Assembly (NCBI RefSeq): GCF_014640075.1
Contig: NZ_BMGG01000002.1
Coordinates: 743,234-807,233, forward strand
Direction: 5' to 3'
Length of the DNA: 64,000 bases
Source: Chelatococcus reniformis
GTDB taxonomy: Bacteria; Pseudomonadota; Alphaproteobacteria; Rhizobiales; Beijerinckiaceae
Numbering within the stretch: position 1 is the first letter of the stretch; each line of letters begins with the position of its first letter. The translations under genes and the position numbers were made by a program. Below, piece after piece: positions 26,022-36,946 of the stretch. The notes beneath the pieces are model-generated. The model saw only the letters and a list, made by a program, of their open reading frames with translations, made no database searches and was not told where the DNA came from.

Positions 26022-26615
26022 ATGATAACGGCATCACGTTCGGACGATCCGTTCGGCCGCATCGCTCTCGTCGCCTACAACGCGGATTGGCTGAACCATT
26101 ATCGCGAGATCGTTTCCTCCCTGCGGTCCGCCTTTCCCGAATCCGCTCAATTTCATCATATCGGGTCGACAGCCGTGCCCGGCATGGCCGCCAAGGATAT
26201 CATCGACGTCCAGGCGACTGTCGGCGGCTTCGACGATGTCGACGGGGATCGTCTGGCCGCGTTGAGCTATGCGAAGCTGCCCGTGCAGTCCGACCACGCG
26301 CCTGCCGGCCGCCACATCGCCGCCAGCGAACTCGAGAAGCGCTTCTTTCGAGGAATGGCACGGCCGGCGAACCTGCACGTCCGCATCAACGGCCGCTTCA
26401 ATCAGCGCTATCCGCTGCTGTGCCGGGACTATCTGCGCGCCCACCCGGTGACGGCGGCGTCCTACCAGCTCATCAAACAGCGGCTCGCCCATTGGTTTCC
26501 TGACGACGCCGACCGCTACTACGATGTGAAGGACCCGTTGTTCGACGTGATCATGGATGGAGCAGAAGCCTGGGCGAAGCTGCTCGGGTGGACGTTGCCG
26601 CCCGGCGATGCCTAG
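26022..26615 (+). CDS. GrpB family protein (UPF0157)
   Basis: This 197-residue protein has the GrpB/UPF0157 signature HHIGSTAVPGMAAKDIIDVQ (about residues 46-65), which places it in a nucleotidyltransferase-like fold family of unknown activity. The central FFRGMARPANLHVRI and the C-terminal YYDVKDP region are normal. The TAG stop (26613-26615) lies within the CTAG that begins a shortened dispersed repeat. Confidence 0.92.
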   Translation: MITASRSDDPFGRIALVAYNADWLNHYREIVSSLRSAFPESAQFHHIGSTAVPGMAAKDIIDVQATVGGFDDVDGDRLAALSYAKLPVQSDHAPAGRHIAASELEKRFFRGMARPANLHVRINGRFNQRYPLLCRDYLRAHPVTAASYQLIKQRLAHWFPDDADRYYDVKDPLFDVIMDGAEAWAKLLGWTLPPGDA

Positions 26616-26640
26616 AGCATTTCGCTCGAAAACGCTCGAG
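26612..26640. repeat. CTAG-bounded dispersed repeat, copy C (internal deletion)
   Basis: This 29-base sequence joins the left end (CTAGAGCATT) directly to the right end (TCGCTCGAAAACGCTCGAG) of the 106-bp element seen at 385-490. It looks like an internal-deletion derivative. It supplies the stop codon of the GrpB gene. Confidence 0.65.
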
Positions 26641-26674
26641 CAAGGAGTCTCGCGGCCCGTCTCGCCGCCCGCGG

Positions 26675-27013
26675 CTACGGCGGCGGCGCCCGGCCGATGC
26701 GGTAGATGCCGCGGATATCGCCGGGATCGATCGGCTTGCCCTTGCGGTAGATGACAATCCGGCCATCCTTCGCCAAGGCCGCGAGAATCCGTCGCAGGGG
26801 CTGCATCAGGGGGCCCCATCCTTCCGGATGCATCCCGCCGACGGCGCGCGCCACCTCGGTCGGGTCCAGCGTCTTGCCGGGACCGCGGCGGTCGATCAAC
26901 GCGAACACCGCCGCCTCGAGTTGGGCGGCGACGGCGGTCGCCGGCCTGGGCGGTCCGGAGCGCGCCCCGTCGGGCGCCGACGCCTGGCCGGAGGTGGTTT
27001 CGTCGCGAGCCAT
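26675..27013 (-). CDS. DUF3253 domain-containing protein
   Basis: This 112-residue protein is almost entirely a DUF3253 winged-helix-like domain: RRGPGKTLDPTEVARAVGG, then MQPLRRILAALAKDGRI and RKGKPIDPGDIRG near the end. The first 30 residues are polar and probably flexible. DNA binding has been suggested by fold for this family, but the role is not established. The ATG at 27013 is chosen because an upstream extension belongs to another reading frame. It is convergent with grpB. Confidence 0.88.
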   Translation of the reverse strand: MARDETTSGQASAPDGARSGPPRPATAVAAQLEAAVFALIDRRGPGKTLDPTEVARAVGGMHPEGWGPLMQPLRRILAALAKDGRIVIYRKGKPIDPGDIRGIYRIGRAPPP

Positions 27014-27045
27014 GCACGGGTGATGCGCGCTCCCGGTCAGGCGCG

Positions 27046-27768
27046 TCAAGGCCCCTTCTCGGCTGCCGCGTCGCCGCCCGCCTCGGCCGGCGACGTGAGC
27101 TCGAGGGCGGCACGGCCCTCCGACGAGAATTGTCGTCGCCACATGGCCCGCAGCACAAGCGCCGTGGCCGCGATCATCACGTAGGCGCTCACAAACCAGC
27201 CCAGGTAGGCGAGCGCGAAGAAGAACGCCCGCTGACCGCGGTTGAAGTGCCGACCTGCCGCAACGTGCATGGCAGCGCAGCGGCGCACGTGCAGCGCCCC
27301 CTCCCGGCGCTCCTGCGGCGGCGGCATCGCGCCGATCAGGATGGCCGCATAGTTGAACAGGCGGTACGACCAGGCGAACTTGAAAAAGGCATAGCCGAAG
27401 ATGATGACGAGGCCGACGACCTTGATCTCCCATCCGAGCCGACTGGTCATCACGGCAAACGGCAGATCAGCGATGAGCCGCAGCACGTCGTCGGTCGAGC
27501 GCAACAGAGCCAGCGAGCCGCCCATGGCAAGGAGCGCGGTCGAGGCGAAGAAGGCCGTGCCGTTCTGCAGCGCCGCCATGATGCTAGCATCGACGATCCG
27601 CTGCTCGCGCTCCCACATGCGCTCCATCCACACGAGGCGGAACCCGTTCATCCGCATGTTGAGGCTGCGGTGGGCACCGCGCCAGCGCTCCACCGCCAGC
27701 GTGTAGCCACCCCAGGCCGCGGCAAAGAAGGCGACTGCAATATAGTCGGCTACCGAAAACGGATTCAT
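27046..27768 (-). CDS. DUF599 family membrane protein
   Basis: This 240-residue integral membrane protein of the DUF599 family has helices at about 8-25, 70-95, 105-135 and 185-215. The conserved early motif NMRMNGFRLVWMERM and the central FKFAWSYRLFNYAAILIGAMP are present. The function is unknown. The ATG at 27768 gives the usual N-terminus (MNPFSVADY). It lies 32 bases before the DUF3253 gene on the same strand. Confidence 0.88.
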   Translation of the reverse strand: MNPFSVADYIAVAFFAAAWGGYTLAVERWRGAHRSLNMRMNGFRLVWMERMWEREQRIVDASIMAALQNGTAFFASTALLAMGGSLALLRSTDDVLRLIADLPFAVMTSRLGWEIKVVGLVIIFGYAFFKFAWSYRLFNYAAILIGAMPPPQERREGALHVRRCAAMHVAAGRHFNRGQRAFFFALAYLGWFVSAYVMIAATALVLRAMWRRQFSSEGRAALELTSPAEAGGDAAAEKGP

Positions 27769-27899
27769 GCGTCGGCTCCCGCTCTCAGCCTCAGCGGCTC
27801 TCGCCCGGCCCGCGACGCGCGGCAAGCGCACTCGCCACATTGTCATTGGCGCGCGATTGATCAAATCTGCGGCGGAAACGCACGATCAAGGAGAACGCC

Positions 27900-28313
27900 A
27901 TGGCGCAGACCATCGTTGTGAGCTCGCAGCAGCTCGTAGAGGAGGCCGAACGGGCCATCGAGACCCTCACGGTCGCCCAGGCGCTGGCGCTTCACGGCCG
28001 TGACGACGTCACCTTCGTGGACATTCGCGATCCACGCGAGCGCGAGCGCGAAGGCAAGATCCCGGGCGCCTTCTCCTGCACGCGCGGCATGCTGGAGTTC
28101 TGGATCGATCCGGCCAGCCGCTACTACAAGCCGGTGTTCGGGGAGGACAAGACGTTCGTCTTCTTCTGCGCCGGCGGCCTGCGCTCGGCCCTCGCCGCCG
28201 CCACCGCCAAGCACATGGGCCTCCAACCCGTCGCCCACATGGCCGGCGGCTTCGGCGCCTGGCGCGATGCGGGTGGGCCGCTCGAAGCTCCCGAGGCCAG
28301 GAAGGCGACCTGA
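27900..28313 (+). CDS. Rhodanese-like domain protein
   Basis: This 137-residue single-domain rhodanese has the catalytic Cys90 in FFCAGGLRSA, followed by the MAGGFGAWRDAGGP block. It would transfer sulfane sulfur, or act in sulfur delivery or detoxification. An AAGGAG ribosome site lies eight bases before the ATG. It diverges from the DUF599 gene. Its 3' end faces the remnants of a Doc-type toxin gene on the opposite strand. Confidence 0.93.
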   Translation: MAQTIVVSSQQLVEEAERAIETLTVAQALALHGRDDVTFVDIRDPREREREGKIPGAFSCTRGMLEFWIDPASRYYKPVFGEDKTFVFFCAGGLRSALAAATAKHMGLQPVAHMAGGFGAWRDAGGPLEAPEARKAT

Positions 28314-28317
28314 GCGC

Positions 28318-28710
28318 CTCAGATGCGGCCCGAAGCGCCCCGATCGGAACAGAGCGATCACGTCGTCGGCGCTCGCGCCGCCGGTGACGAGGGCTTCGAT
28401 GAGCATTGCGCTCGCTTCGGTGTCGGGAACGTCGACCTCGACGCCGTTCACGTCGAGAAACGCGACGCCCGCATGAACGCGGTCCGCTTGTTTCCTGCTC
28501 GAAGCGGTGGTTTCTGGCGATCGCCTCGATGAGCCGCACTGCGAGCACGATGAGGTCGTCCATCGGCTCGTAGTGGAAGAGGTTCTAGGGGCGAACGGCC
28601 GCGCTTTCGAGCAGGGAGCGGCTGAGAACAAAATGGTTTTCGCCGCTCGCCTCGACAACGATGGCATTCAATTCCTCGATCTGGTCGGGGGTGAACCAGA
28701 CAGGCTCCAC
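28318..28710 (-). pseudogene. Death-on-curing (Doc/Fic) family toxin, degraded
   Basis: A Doc-type toxin can be reconstructed from GTG at 28710 (four bases after the upstream gene's stop). The first frame reads FTPDQIEELN, then SLLESAAVRP, an in-frame TAG at 28587-28585 where the family has a residue before NLFHY, and IARNHRFEQ. The Fic core GNKRTAF continues only after one base is restored near 28494. HAGVAFLDVNG continues after a second base is restored near 28475. Doc phosphorylates EF-Tu in known systems. With one nonsense and two single-base deletions the gene is inactive unless these are assembly errors. The 3' end is unclear; it may run into the rhodanese antisense. Confidence 0.8.
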
Positions 28711-28714
28711 CGCC

Positions 28715-29027
28715 TCACCGGCCCAGATACGACGTAATCACCGGATACTTCGCCAGAGACCTGCGGAATGCATCGTCATGCCGATTGCGGTCGAGCTCCG
28801 CTGCCACGATAGCCAACTTGGCAAGATCCTGCTTGAGCAACTCTAACGCGGCGGCCTGCGCCCCAAGTGCATTGCGGACGCTCGCGACTTCATCCAGTTC
28901 GGCTGGCGCTGTCTGCGCCTCCGCCCGGTCGATCGCCGCGCGCAAGAACCGCCATGGTGCGCGCGATCTGCTCGACCGCGGCGCCCAGAACCGTGACGCT
29001 TTCGCTGATATTTGCGGGCAGGCCCAT
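28715..29027 (-). pseudogene. Small helical protein upstream of the Doc remnant, frameshifted (possible antitoxin)
   Basis: From ATG 29027 (GGAG site eight bases upstream) the frame reads MGLPANISESVTVLGAAVEQ and MAVL. It then needs a one-base correction near 28941 to continue RAAIDRAEAQ and on to ELLKQDLAKL, ending ITSYLGR at 28715. Corrected, it is about 103 residues, mostly helical and charged, with no recognised domain. Its stop is four bases before the Doc start, the position an antitoxin usually holds. It does not look like Phd. Calling it an antitoxin is inference. Confidence 0.5.
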
Positions 29028-29077
29028 GGTGGTCTCCTGCCCGCAATATAGACGTCCACTTCGCCGGGCCCAAGCGG

Positions 29078-29821
29078 TCAGCGCTCGGCGAGGTAGTCGT
29101 GCACGATCTTGCCCAGGCCCAGCGTCAGGTCGCTCTGGATGTGCATGGCGGAGATCACCTCCAGCACCGGCAACTCGGCGACCGGGGCGAGCGCGTGCGG
29201 CGTCAGCGCCAGGGCACCCGGGCCGGTCCATGCGCCCTTCACCGTTACCTCCTCGAGCGCGTACTCGACGATCTCGCAGATGCGCGGCGAGGCATCCGGA
29301 TTGGGGATGATCTTGAGCAGCCAGTTGGGCAAGGCGAACGAGGCTTCGACAGCCTTGATGTCGAAGGGATAGTGCTTGTAGCCCATGGTCGCCGTGGCAA
29401 CGCGGGTGGAGCCGTAGTCGAGCGTGCCGAGCAGGTGGTCGCTGTCCACCTTGAGCGATGGGCTGGCGAGCTTCTTGGGGAAACCCCACAGCTCACGCCC
29501 GCCGGCGATCGGCGCCTCGTCGTTGAGGAACATGCAATGAGTGTAGTTGCCCTTGCGGCCGTTGAAGGTCACGGGGATCACCTGTCCGGTCTCGGTGTAG
29601 TCGCCGAAGCCGGTGGAATCGGGCATGCGGATGAACTCGTACTTGACGATCGGGTCGGTGACCTCCAGCGGCGCCGGCACCACGGCGCGAAGCTTATCCG
29701 GGTCGGTCCGGTAGGTGATGATGAGGAACTCGCGGTTGTGGAACCGGTACGGTCCCGGCGGAAAGGCCGGGCTCGTCAGCGGCATGGCGTAGGCCTTCTT
29801 GCGCACGTCCTGTTCGTTCAT
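29078..29821 (-). CDS. adc: Acetoacetate decarboxylase
   Basis: This 247-residue enzyme decarboxylates acetoacetate to acetone and CO2 through a Schiff base. The catalytic pair Lys116-Lys117 is in [14 protein letters not shown], and the length matches the clostridial enzyme. [16 protein letters not shown] and NYTHCMFLN are family blocks. The ATG at 29821 has GGAG six bases upstream; a longer in-frame start at 29863 is less likely. It lies 99 bases after the patatin-like gene, and acetoacetyl-CoA synthetase is encoded about 10 kb upstream. Together these suggest ketone-body or polyhydroxybutyrate turnover. Confidence 0.95.
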   Translation of the reverse strand: MNEQDVRKKAYAMPLTSPAFPPGPYRFHNREFLIITYRTDPDKLRAVVPAPLEVTDPIVKYEFIRMPDSTGFGDYTETGQVIPVTFNGRKGNYTHCMFLNDEAPIAGGRELWGFPKKLASPSLKVDSDHLLGTLDYGSTRVATATMGYKHYPFDIKAVEASFALPNWLLKIIPNPDASPRICEIVEYALEEVTVKGAWTGPGALALTPHALAPVAELPVLEVISAMHIQSDLTLGLGKIVHDYLAER

Positions 29822-29920
29822 CGTCGGCTCCGTGGTCTCAAGCAAGGTCAGGGCGGGACTCATCGGCAGCGCGGATGCCCGGTGCGCGCCGGCACAACAG
29901 GGGCCAGCCCAACGCGAGGC

Positions 29921-31072
29921 TCAGCCGAAATCGAAGGTCGACACGCCGTCGAGCGACGTCGGCCGCTCGTAGATCTCCGGCTGGCGAAGCGCCCGGACGG
30001 CGTCGTCGTAGCCCGAGCGCCAGTGGTCCTCCATGCTCAGCCGTGAGAACTCGTAGTCCTTGCTGCTGCCCTCGTAGTGCTTGGACCGGTAGATCAGCTC
30101 GACGAGGTTGTAGACCTTGTGGCCGGCATACGGCCGCAGCAGCTCCAGCTCCGGCCCACTCTCGAAGGTCTTGGGCAGCTTGCCGAGCAGCGCCGACAGG
30201 GCGCCGCGCAGTAATTGACGATGTTTGAACTGGTCGGTGGCGGCCCGCGTACGGCTGGAGAACCGGATCTCCTTCTCACGCACATCGACCTCGATGAGAT
30301 CCTTTGGCATCTCGCCCAGCGCGCTCCACAGGTCGACCTGGAAAGCGAGCGTGTCCATGTACGCGCCGCTCGTCTCCACCACCCATTGCAGCGGCGTGTT
30401 GGAGATCAGTCCGCCGTCCCAGTAGCACTCACCCTCGATCTCGATCGCCGGGAAGCCGGGCGGCAGGGCGCCGCTCGCCATGATGTGCTCGGGGCGGATG
30501 ACGTCCGTGGTCGTATCGAAATAAGCGAAATTGCCGGTGCGCACGTTCACGGCGCCGACGCTCAGCCTCATGGCGCCGGCATTGAGCCGATCGAAGTCCA
30601 CGAGGCGCTCGAGCGTGCCCTTGAGATCGCGCGTGTCGTAATAGCTGGTCGCCCCGACCGAGCCGGGGGCCGAGAACCACGGCGTCGGAATCCGCGGTGC
30701 GAAGAAACCCGGCGCGCCCGCCGCCAGGGCCATCGACGCGCTCGACTGATTGAGCCACGACCGCATCGCTTCGCCGGATGCGAATTGGTGGGTCAGGCTG
30801 CTGAGCGCGTCCCACGCCGGATGCGCGGTGATGCCCTCCCAGAACGCCCTGAGTTTCGCCAGCCGCTCCTGAGGAGCATTGCCGGCAATGATCGCCGAGT
30901 TGATGGCGCCGATCGAGATGCCTGCCACCCAGTCCGGCTCCAGCCCAGACTCGTGCAGGGCTTGATACACGCCGCCCTGGTAGGCACCGAGCGCCCCGCC
31001 GCCCTGCAGCAGGAGCGCGATGCACTCGAACGGCGGGCGCTGATCGAGATGGTGGGATCTCAGCTTCTGCAT
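29921..31072 (-). CDS. Patatin-like phospholipase with DUF3734-type C-terminus
   Basis: This protein of about 383 residues has the patatin catalytic dyad. The oxyanion loop is LQGGGALGAYQGG (residues 22-34), the nucleophile Ser53 is in GISIGAI, and the aspartate is in WDGGLISNTPLQW. The C-terminal region with KDYEFSRLSMEDHWRSGYDDA matches the DUF3734 tail seen in polyhydroxybutyrate-associated patatins. It is followed by acetoacetate decarboxylase, a pairing that supports storage-polymer or acetoacetate metabolism (inference). Starts at 31072, 31129 and 31171 are all in frame, and none has a strong ribosome site. Confidence 0.9.
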   Translation of the reverse strand: MQKLRSHHLDQRPPFECIALLLQGGGALGAYQGGVYQALHESGLEPDWVAGISIGAINSAIIAGNAPQERLAKLRAFWEGITAHPAWDALSSLTHQFASGEAMRSWLNQSSASMALAAGAPGFFAPRIPTPWFSAPGSVGATSYYDTRDLKGTLERLVDFDRLNAGAMRLSVGAVNVRTGNFAYFDTTTDVIRPEHIMASGALPPGFPAIEIEGECYWDGGLISNTPLQWVVETSGAYMDTLAFQVDLWSALGEMPKDLIEVDVREKEIRFSSRTRAATDQFKHRQLLRGALSALLGKLPKTFESGPELELLRPYAGHKVYNLVELIYRSKHYEGSSKDYEFSRLSMEDHWRSGYDDAVRALRQPEIYERPTSLDGVSTFDFG

Positions 31073-31129
31073 CGGGGGGCTCGTGCGGGGTGGACGCGAA
31101 CGGGCTGGAGGGAGCCGCGGGACCGCCAT

Positions 31130-31504
31130 GTTTCGGCTTGTTTCGACGTTCGTCAAACGCGGGCCGCGCAAAGCGTTAGCGCGTGCACACTAAACATGGA
31201 TGACGAAACGATAATTACGGGCCGGCGCCCCTCCCCCGCCCCGGAGCGCTGCAGCACCCGCGCGGCGCAACAGCTTCTCCGATAAAGCCCGGCGGCGCCA
31301 TTCTCATAGCGGTCGCGCTGCCACCGGCAATGCTGGACGACCGAGGCCCGGCCTCGAGCGTGAACGATGAAACGATGCCCCGGCGATTGCGCCGGGCCGA
31401 CGGGCCGCGAGGCCGGCAGCGCCCGCCACGGCGGTCAAATCCATATTGGAGCCGTAGGCAAAGCGGAGCGGCATCGCCGCCGCGCCGCCCCTGCTCCCGA
31501 GCCG
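31130..31504. other. Intergenic region between pccA and the patatin gene
   Basis: About 375 bases without a supported gene. It contains a hairpin with a 7-bp stem and ATTG loop at 31379-31396 (CCCGGCG/CGCCGGG) and a palindrome CGAGGCC-C-GGCCTCG at 31342-31356. Either could end the pccA transcript, but no T-run follows. The upstream part near 31185-31215 is A/T-richer and may hold the patatin promoter. Confidence 0.45.
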
Positions 31505-33514
<2,010 letters not shown>

Positions 33515-33645
33515 GCCCCGCCCGCTTCCGTTCGAGTCTTGACAATGGTTGGGGCCCAAGTGGGAACCCTGTCCCGCGTTTAGCGTGTTTCGAGTGTCGT
33601 GCCAGCGGGCGATGCGCTCACCGCATCGCCCGGCTTTGACGACGC

Positions 33646-34629
33646 TCAGGCGAGCAGATGCGCGATCGCCTCGCGCTCGCCGTTCAGTTCGTCGAGCGTC
33701 ACCTTGACCTTCTCCTGGGAGAACGCGTCGAAGCTGAGCCCCTCGACGCGTGTGTAGGAACCGCCCGAGCAGATCACCGGCACGCCGAACATCACGCCCT
33801 CCGGCACGCCGTAGCTGCCGTCAGAGGGGATGCCCATCGACACCCATTTGCCGTCGCTGCCCAGCACCCAGTCGCGCACGTGATCGATGGCGGCATTGGC
33901 CGCCGATGCCGCCGACGACTGGCCGCGCGCCTCGATGATCGCCGCACCGCGCTTGGCGACGTCCGGAATGAAGGTATCCTTGATCCAGGCCTCGTCGCCG
34001 ATCAGCTCGGAGAGCTTCTTGCCGCCGACGGTGGCGTAGCGGTGGTCGGGATACATGGTCGGCGAATGGTTGCCCCACACGGCGAGCTTCTCGATCTCCG
34101 CCACCGGTACCTTCGCCTTGGCCGCCAGCATCGACAGCGCCCGGTTATGGTCGAGCCGCAGCATGGCGCTGAAGGCCGAGGCCGGCAGGTCCGGCGCCGA
34201 TTTCATGGCGATGTAGGCGTTGGTGTTGGCCGGATTGCCGACCACCAGCACCTTGACGCTGCGCTTGGCGCTCTCGTTCAGGGCCTTGCCCTGGACGGTG
34301 AAGATCTCGGCGTTGGCGGTGAGCAGATCGGCGCGCTCCATCCCCTTGCTGCGCGGCCGGGCGCCGACGAGGATGGCGATATCCACGTCCTTGAAGGCTT
34401 CCTTGGGCTGATCGGTGATGGTCACGCCGGCGAGCAGTGGGAAGGCGCAGTCGTCGAGCTCCATGACCACGCCCTTCACGGCCGGGAGCGCCTGGGGCAG
34501 GTCGAGCAGATTGAGGTGAACCGGCTGGTCCTTGCCGAGCAGGTCGCCGTTGGCGATGCGGAACAGCAGGGCATAGCCGATCTGGCCGGCCGCGCCCGTG
34601 ACGGCGACGCGCATGGGGGTCTTGCTCAT
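33646..34629 (-). CDS. mdh: Malate dehydrogenase (cytosolic type)
   Basis: This 327-residue NAD-dependent malate dehydrogenase has [15 protein letters not shown] (residues 12-26), the substrate arginines in [10 protein letters not shown] (91-93), Asp160 and the catalytic His188 in [11 protein letters not shown]. The sequence is of the two-domain MDH type related to eukaryotic cytosolic enzymes. Many Hyphomicrobiales instead carry a lactate-dehydrogenase-like MDH next to sucCD. It sits between pccB and pccA, 81 bases after the former and 131 before the latter. This couples propionyl-CoA carboxylation with the malate-oxaloacetate step. Confidence 0.95.
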   Translation of the reverse strand: MSKTPMRVAVTGAAGQIGYALLFRIANGDLLGKDQPVHLNLLDLPQALPAVKGVVMELDDCAFPLLAGVTITDQPKEAFKDVDIAILVGARPRSKGMERADLLTANAEIFTVQGKALNESAKRSVKVLVVGNPANTNAYIAMKSAPDLPASAFSAMLRLDHNRALSMLAAKAKVPVAEIEKLAVWGNHSPTMYPDHRYATVGGKKLSELIGDEAWIKDTFIPDVAKRGAAIIEARGQSSAASAANAAIDHVRDWVLGSDGKWVSMGIPSDGSYGVPEGVMFGVPVICSGGSYTRVEGLSFDAFSQEKVKVTLDELNGEREAIAHLLA

Positions 34630-34710
34630 GGTGGCTCCTTCGACGGGGCGCGGGCCGGGCCGGCGCCCAAGAGAGACTGGATCCGCTGGCAGCGCTGGGC
34701 CCGCGAAGCC

Positions 34711-36246
34711 TCAGAGGGGAATGTTATCGTGCTTTTTCCAGGGCTGCTCCGCCTTCTTGGCTTTGAGCATGGCGAGCGCGCGCGCCACGCGCCGGCGGGT
34801 GGAATGAGGCATGATCACCTCGTCGATGTAGCCGCGCTCGGCCGCGACGAACGGTGACAGGAAGCGCTCCTCGTACTCCTTGGTGCGGGCGTTGATCTTC
34901 TCGGGATCGCCGATGTCGCTACGGAAGATGATCTCGACCGCGCCCTTGGCGCCCATGACCGCGATCTGCGCCGTCGGCCAGGCATAGTTAACGTCGCCGC
35001 CGATGTGCTTGGAGGCCATGACGTCGTAGGCGCCGCCGAACGCCTTGCGGGTGATGATGGTGACGAGCGGCACCGTTGCCTGGCTGTAGGCGAAGAGCAG
35101 CTTGGCACCGTGCTTGATCAGGCCCCCGTATTCCTGCGCGGTGCCCGGCAGGAAGCCCGGCACGTCGACGAAGGTCACGATCGGGATCTCGAAGCTGTCG
35201 CAGAAGCGCACGAAGCGTGAGGCCTTGCGCGAGGCGTCGCTGTCCAGCACTCCCGCCAGCACCATGGGCTGGTTGGCCACGATGCCCACGGTCGCCCCGT
35301 CGATGCGGCCGAAACCGGTGATGATATTGCGCCCGTAGGCCTCCTGCAGCTCGAAGAAGTCGCCCTCGTCGACGACCTTTCCGATCAGTTCCTTCATGTC
35401 ATAGGGCTTGTTCGGGCTGTCGGGGATGAGGGTGTCGAGCGACTTGTCGATCCGGTCCGGGTCGTCGAAGCTCGGCCAGCGCGGCACGCCCTCGGTGTTG
35501 TTGGCGGGCAGGAAGTCGAGCAGGCGGCGCACCTGGAGCAGCGCCTCCACGTCATTGTCCCAGGCGCCGTCGGCGATCGACGACTTGCTGGTGTGCACCT
35601 TGGCCCCACCCAGATCCTCGGCGGTGACCGTTTCGTTGGTGACCGTCTTCACCACGTCGGGGCCGGTGACGAACATGTAGGACGTATCGCGGACCATGAA
35701 GATGAAGTCCGTCATGGCGGGCGAGTAGACGTCGCCGCCGGCGCACGGGCCCATGATCACGGAGATCTGCGGGATGACCCCGGAGGAGATGACGTTGCGC
35801 TTGAACACCTCGCCGTAGCCGCCGAGCGCCGCGACGCCCTCCTGGATGCGCGCGCCGCCGGCATCGAAGAGGCCGATGATCGGGGCGCGCATCTTCAGCG
35901 CCATGTCCTGGATCTTGATCATCTTCAGCGCGTGCGTCTCGGAGAGCGAGCCGCCGAACACGGTGAAGTCCTTGGCGAAGACGAAGACGGTGCGGCCATT
36001 GACGGTGCCCCAGCCGACCACGACGCCGTCGCCCGGCGTCTTGGGCTGGCTCGCCATCCCGAAGTCGACGCAGCGGTGCTGCACGAACATGTCGAACTCC
36101 TCGAAGGAGCCCTTGTCGAGGAGAAGCTCGATCCGCTCACGCGCGGTCAGCTTGCCGCGGCCGTGCTGCGCCTCGATGCGCTTTTCACCGCCCCCGAGCC
36201 GCGCCGCAGCCCGACGCTCTTCCAGCGCCTCGAGAATATGCTTCAT
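34711..36246 (-). CDS. pccB: Propionyl-CoA carboxylase beta subunit
   Basis: This 511-residue carboxyltransferase moves CO2 from biotin to propionyl-CoA (or a related acyl-CoA). The N-terminal [19 protein letters not shown], the oxyanion-hole segments GGARIQEGV and [12 protein letters not shown], and the C-terminal [12 protein letters not shown] and PTAQIAVMG are all present. The final [19 protein letters not shown] matches the PccB tail. The ATG at 36246 gives the standard start ([12 protein letters not shown]); a longer open frame upstream is not homologous. It is first in the pccB-mdh-pccA set. Confidence 0.96.
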   Translation of the reverse strand: MKHILEALEERRAAARLGGGEKRIEAQHGRGKLTARERIELLLDKGSFEEFDMFVQHRCVDFGMASQPKTPGDGVVVGWGTVNGRTVFVFAKDFTVFGGSLSETHALKMIKIQDMALKMRAPIIGLFDAGGARIQEGVAALGGYGEVFKRNVISSGVIPQISVIMGPCAGGDVYSPAMTDFIFMVRDTSYMFVTGPDVVKTVTNETVTAEDLGGAKVHTSKSSIADGAWDNDVEALLQVRRLLDFLPANNTEGVPRWPSFDDPDRIDKSLDTLIPDSPNKPYDMKELIGKVVDEGDFFELQEAYGRNIITGFGRIDGATVGIVANQPMVLAGVLDSDASRKASRFVRFCDSFEIPIVTFVDVPGFLPGTAQEYGGLIKHGAKLLFAYSQATVPLVTIITRKAFGGAYDVMASKHIGGDVNYAWPTAQIAVMGAKGAVEIIFRSDIGDPEKINARTKEYEERFLSPFVAAERGYIDEVIMPHSTRRRVARALAMLKAKKAEQPWKKHDNIPL

Positions 36247-36358
36247 CCCGTCCCTCGCGATCGAACCTGTCCAAGGAGTCGCTCGCTCCCTATCACGGCA
36301 TCGTGCACGGACGGAATAGGGTTCGCGCGCGATGTGGGCCGGCAGTGCACAACGCGCA

Positions 36359-36853
36359 TCACCTGGGCGCGATGCGCCAGCGCATCTGCACGCTGGCGTC
36401 GAAGCGGAGTGTGGCGGGCGGCAGGATCGCCAGCGTGCGAACGCCCTCATGCGCTACAGGCAAATCGGCCTCGCCGCTGATCGGCGGTCGCGCGTTGCCA
36501 TCGGCAATATCGGTGATCTCGACCAGCCGCAGCCCGGCGGCATCGGCGTAGACGTCGGCCTGTTCGCGGGCGTCGATCACCGCCGCGCGCCGCGCTTCGT
36601 TCAGGACGGCGCGGCGATTTTTCACATCGAAAGTGACCGTGTTGATCTTGAGCAGGCCGGTGTTGGCCAGCGCCGTGATGTTAGTCTAGTGCCGAGGCGA
36701 TCGAGCTGTATCCGGCGCCGTCTCGGCAGTGCCCACCCCTTCCACGGCGAGCACGGGCTTGCGGTCTGCCGCCGCCTCCTCGGCGAGGGCAGCAGCCGGC
36801 AGTACCGCCGCCAACACGGCGAACGCTGAACGCGCAACAATTGGCATGGTCAT
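36359..36853 (-). pseudogene. SIMPL (DUF541) domain protein, broken by internal deletion and stop
   Basis: From ATG 36853 the frame encodes a signal peptide (MPIVARSAFAVLAAVLP...) and the first SIMPL strand, KPVLAVEGVGTAETAPDTA. It then reaches an in-frame TAG at 36688-36686. The same frame continues with the second half of a SIMPL domain (LKINTVTFDVKN, then EARRAAVIDAREQADVYA) to the stop at 36359. The middle, roughly 75-80 residues compared with normal family length, is missing. Intact SIMPL proteins are periplasmic with an unclear role. The remaining C-terminal frame could still be translated from 36625. Confidence 0.75.
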
Positions 36854-36946
36854 CCCCGGGCTCGCGACGAAGCGATTGGGGATCGGGATGGGGCCGGAAA
36901 TCGGGCCGCAATCCGGCCGGAAAGCGCCGAGGCCAGGCTTAGGCGG

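Noticed and set aside
26034..27158. 374-codon minus-strand frame across grpB and DUF3253
   Set aside because: It crosses two supported genes in the wrong frame and its translation is low complexity.
28890..29489. 199-codon minus-strand frame through the acetoacetate decarboxylase gene
   Set aside because: Only its last 45 codons coincide with the start of the small upstream Doc partner; the rest is a shadow of adc.
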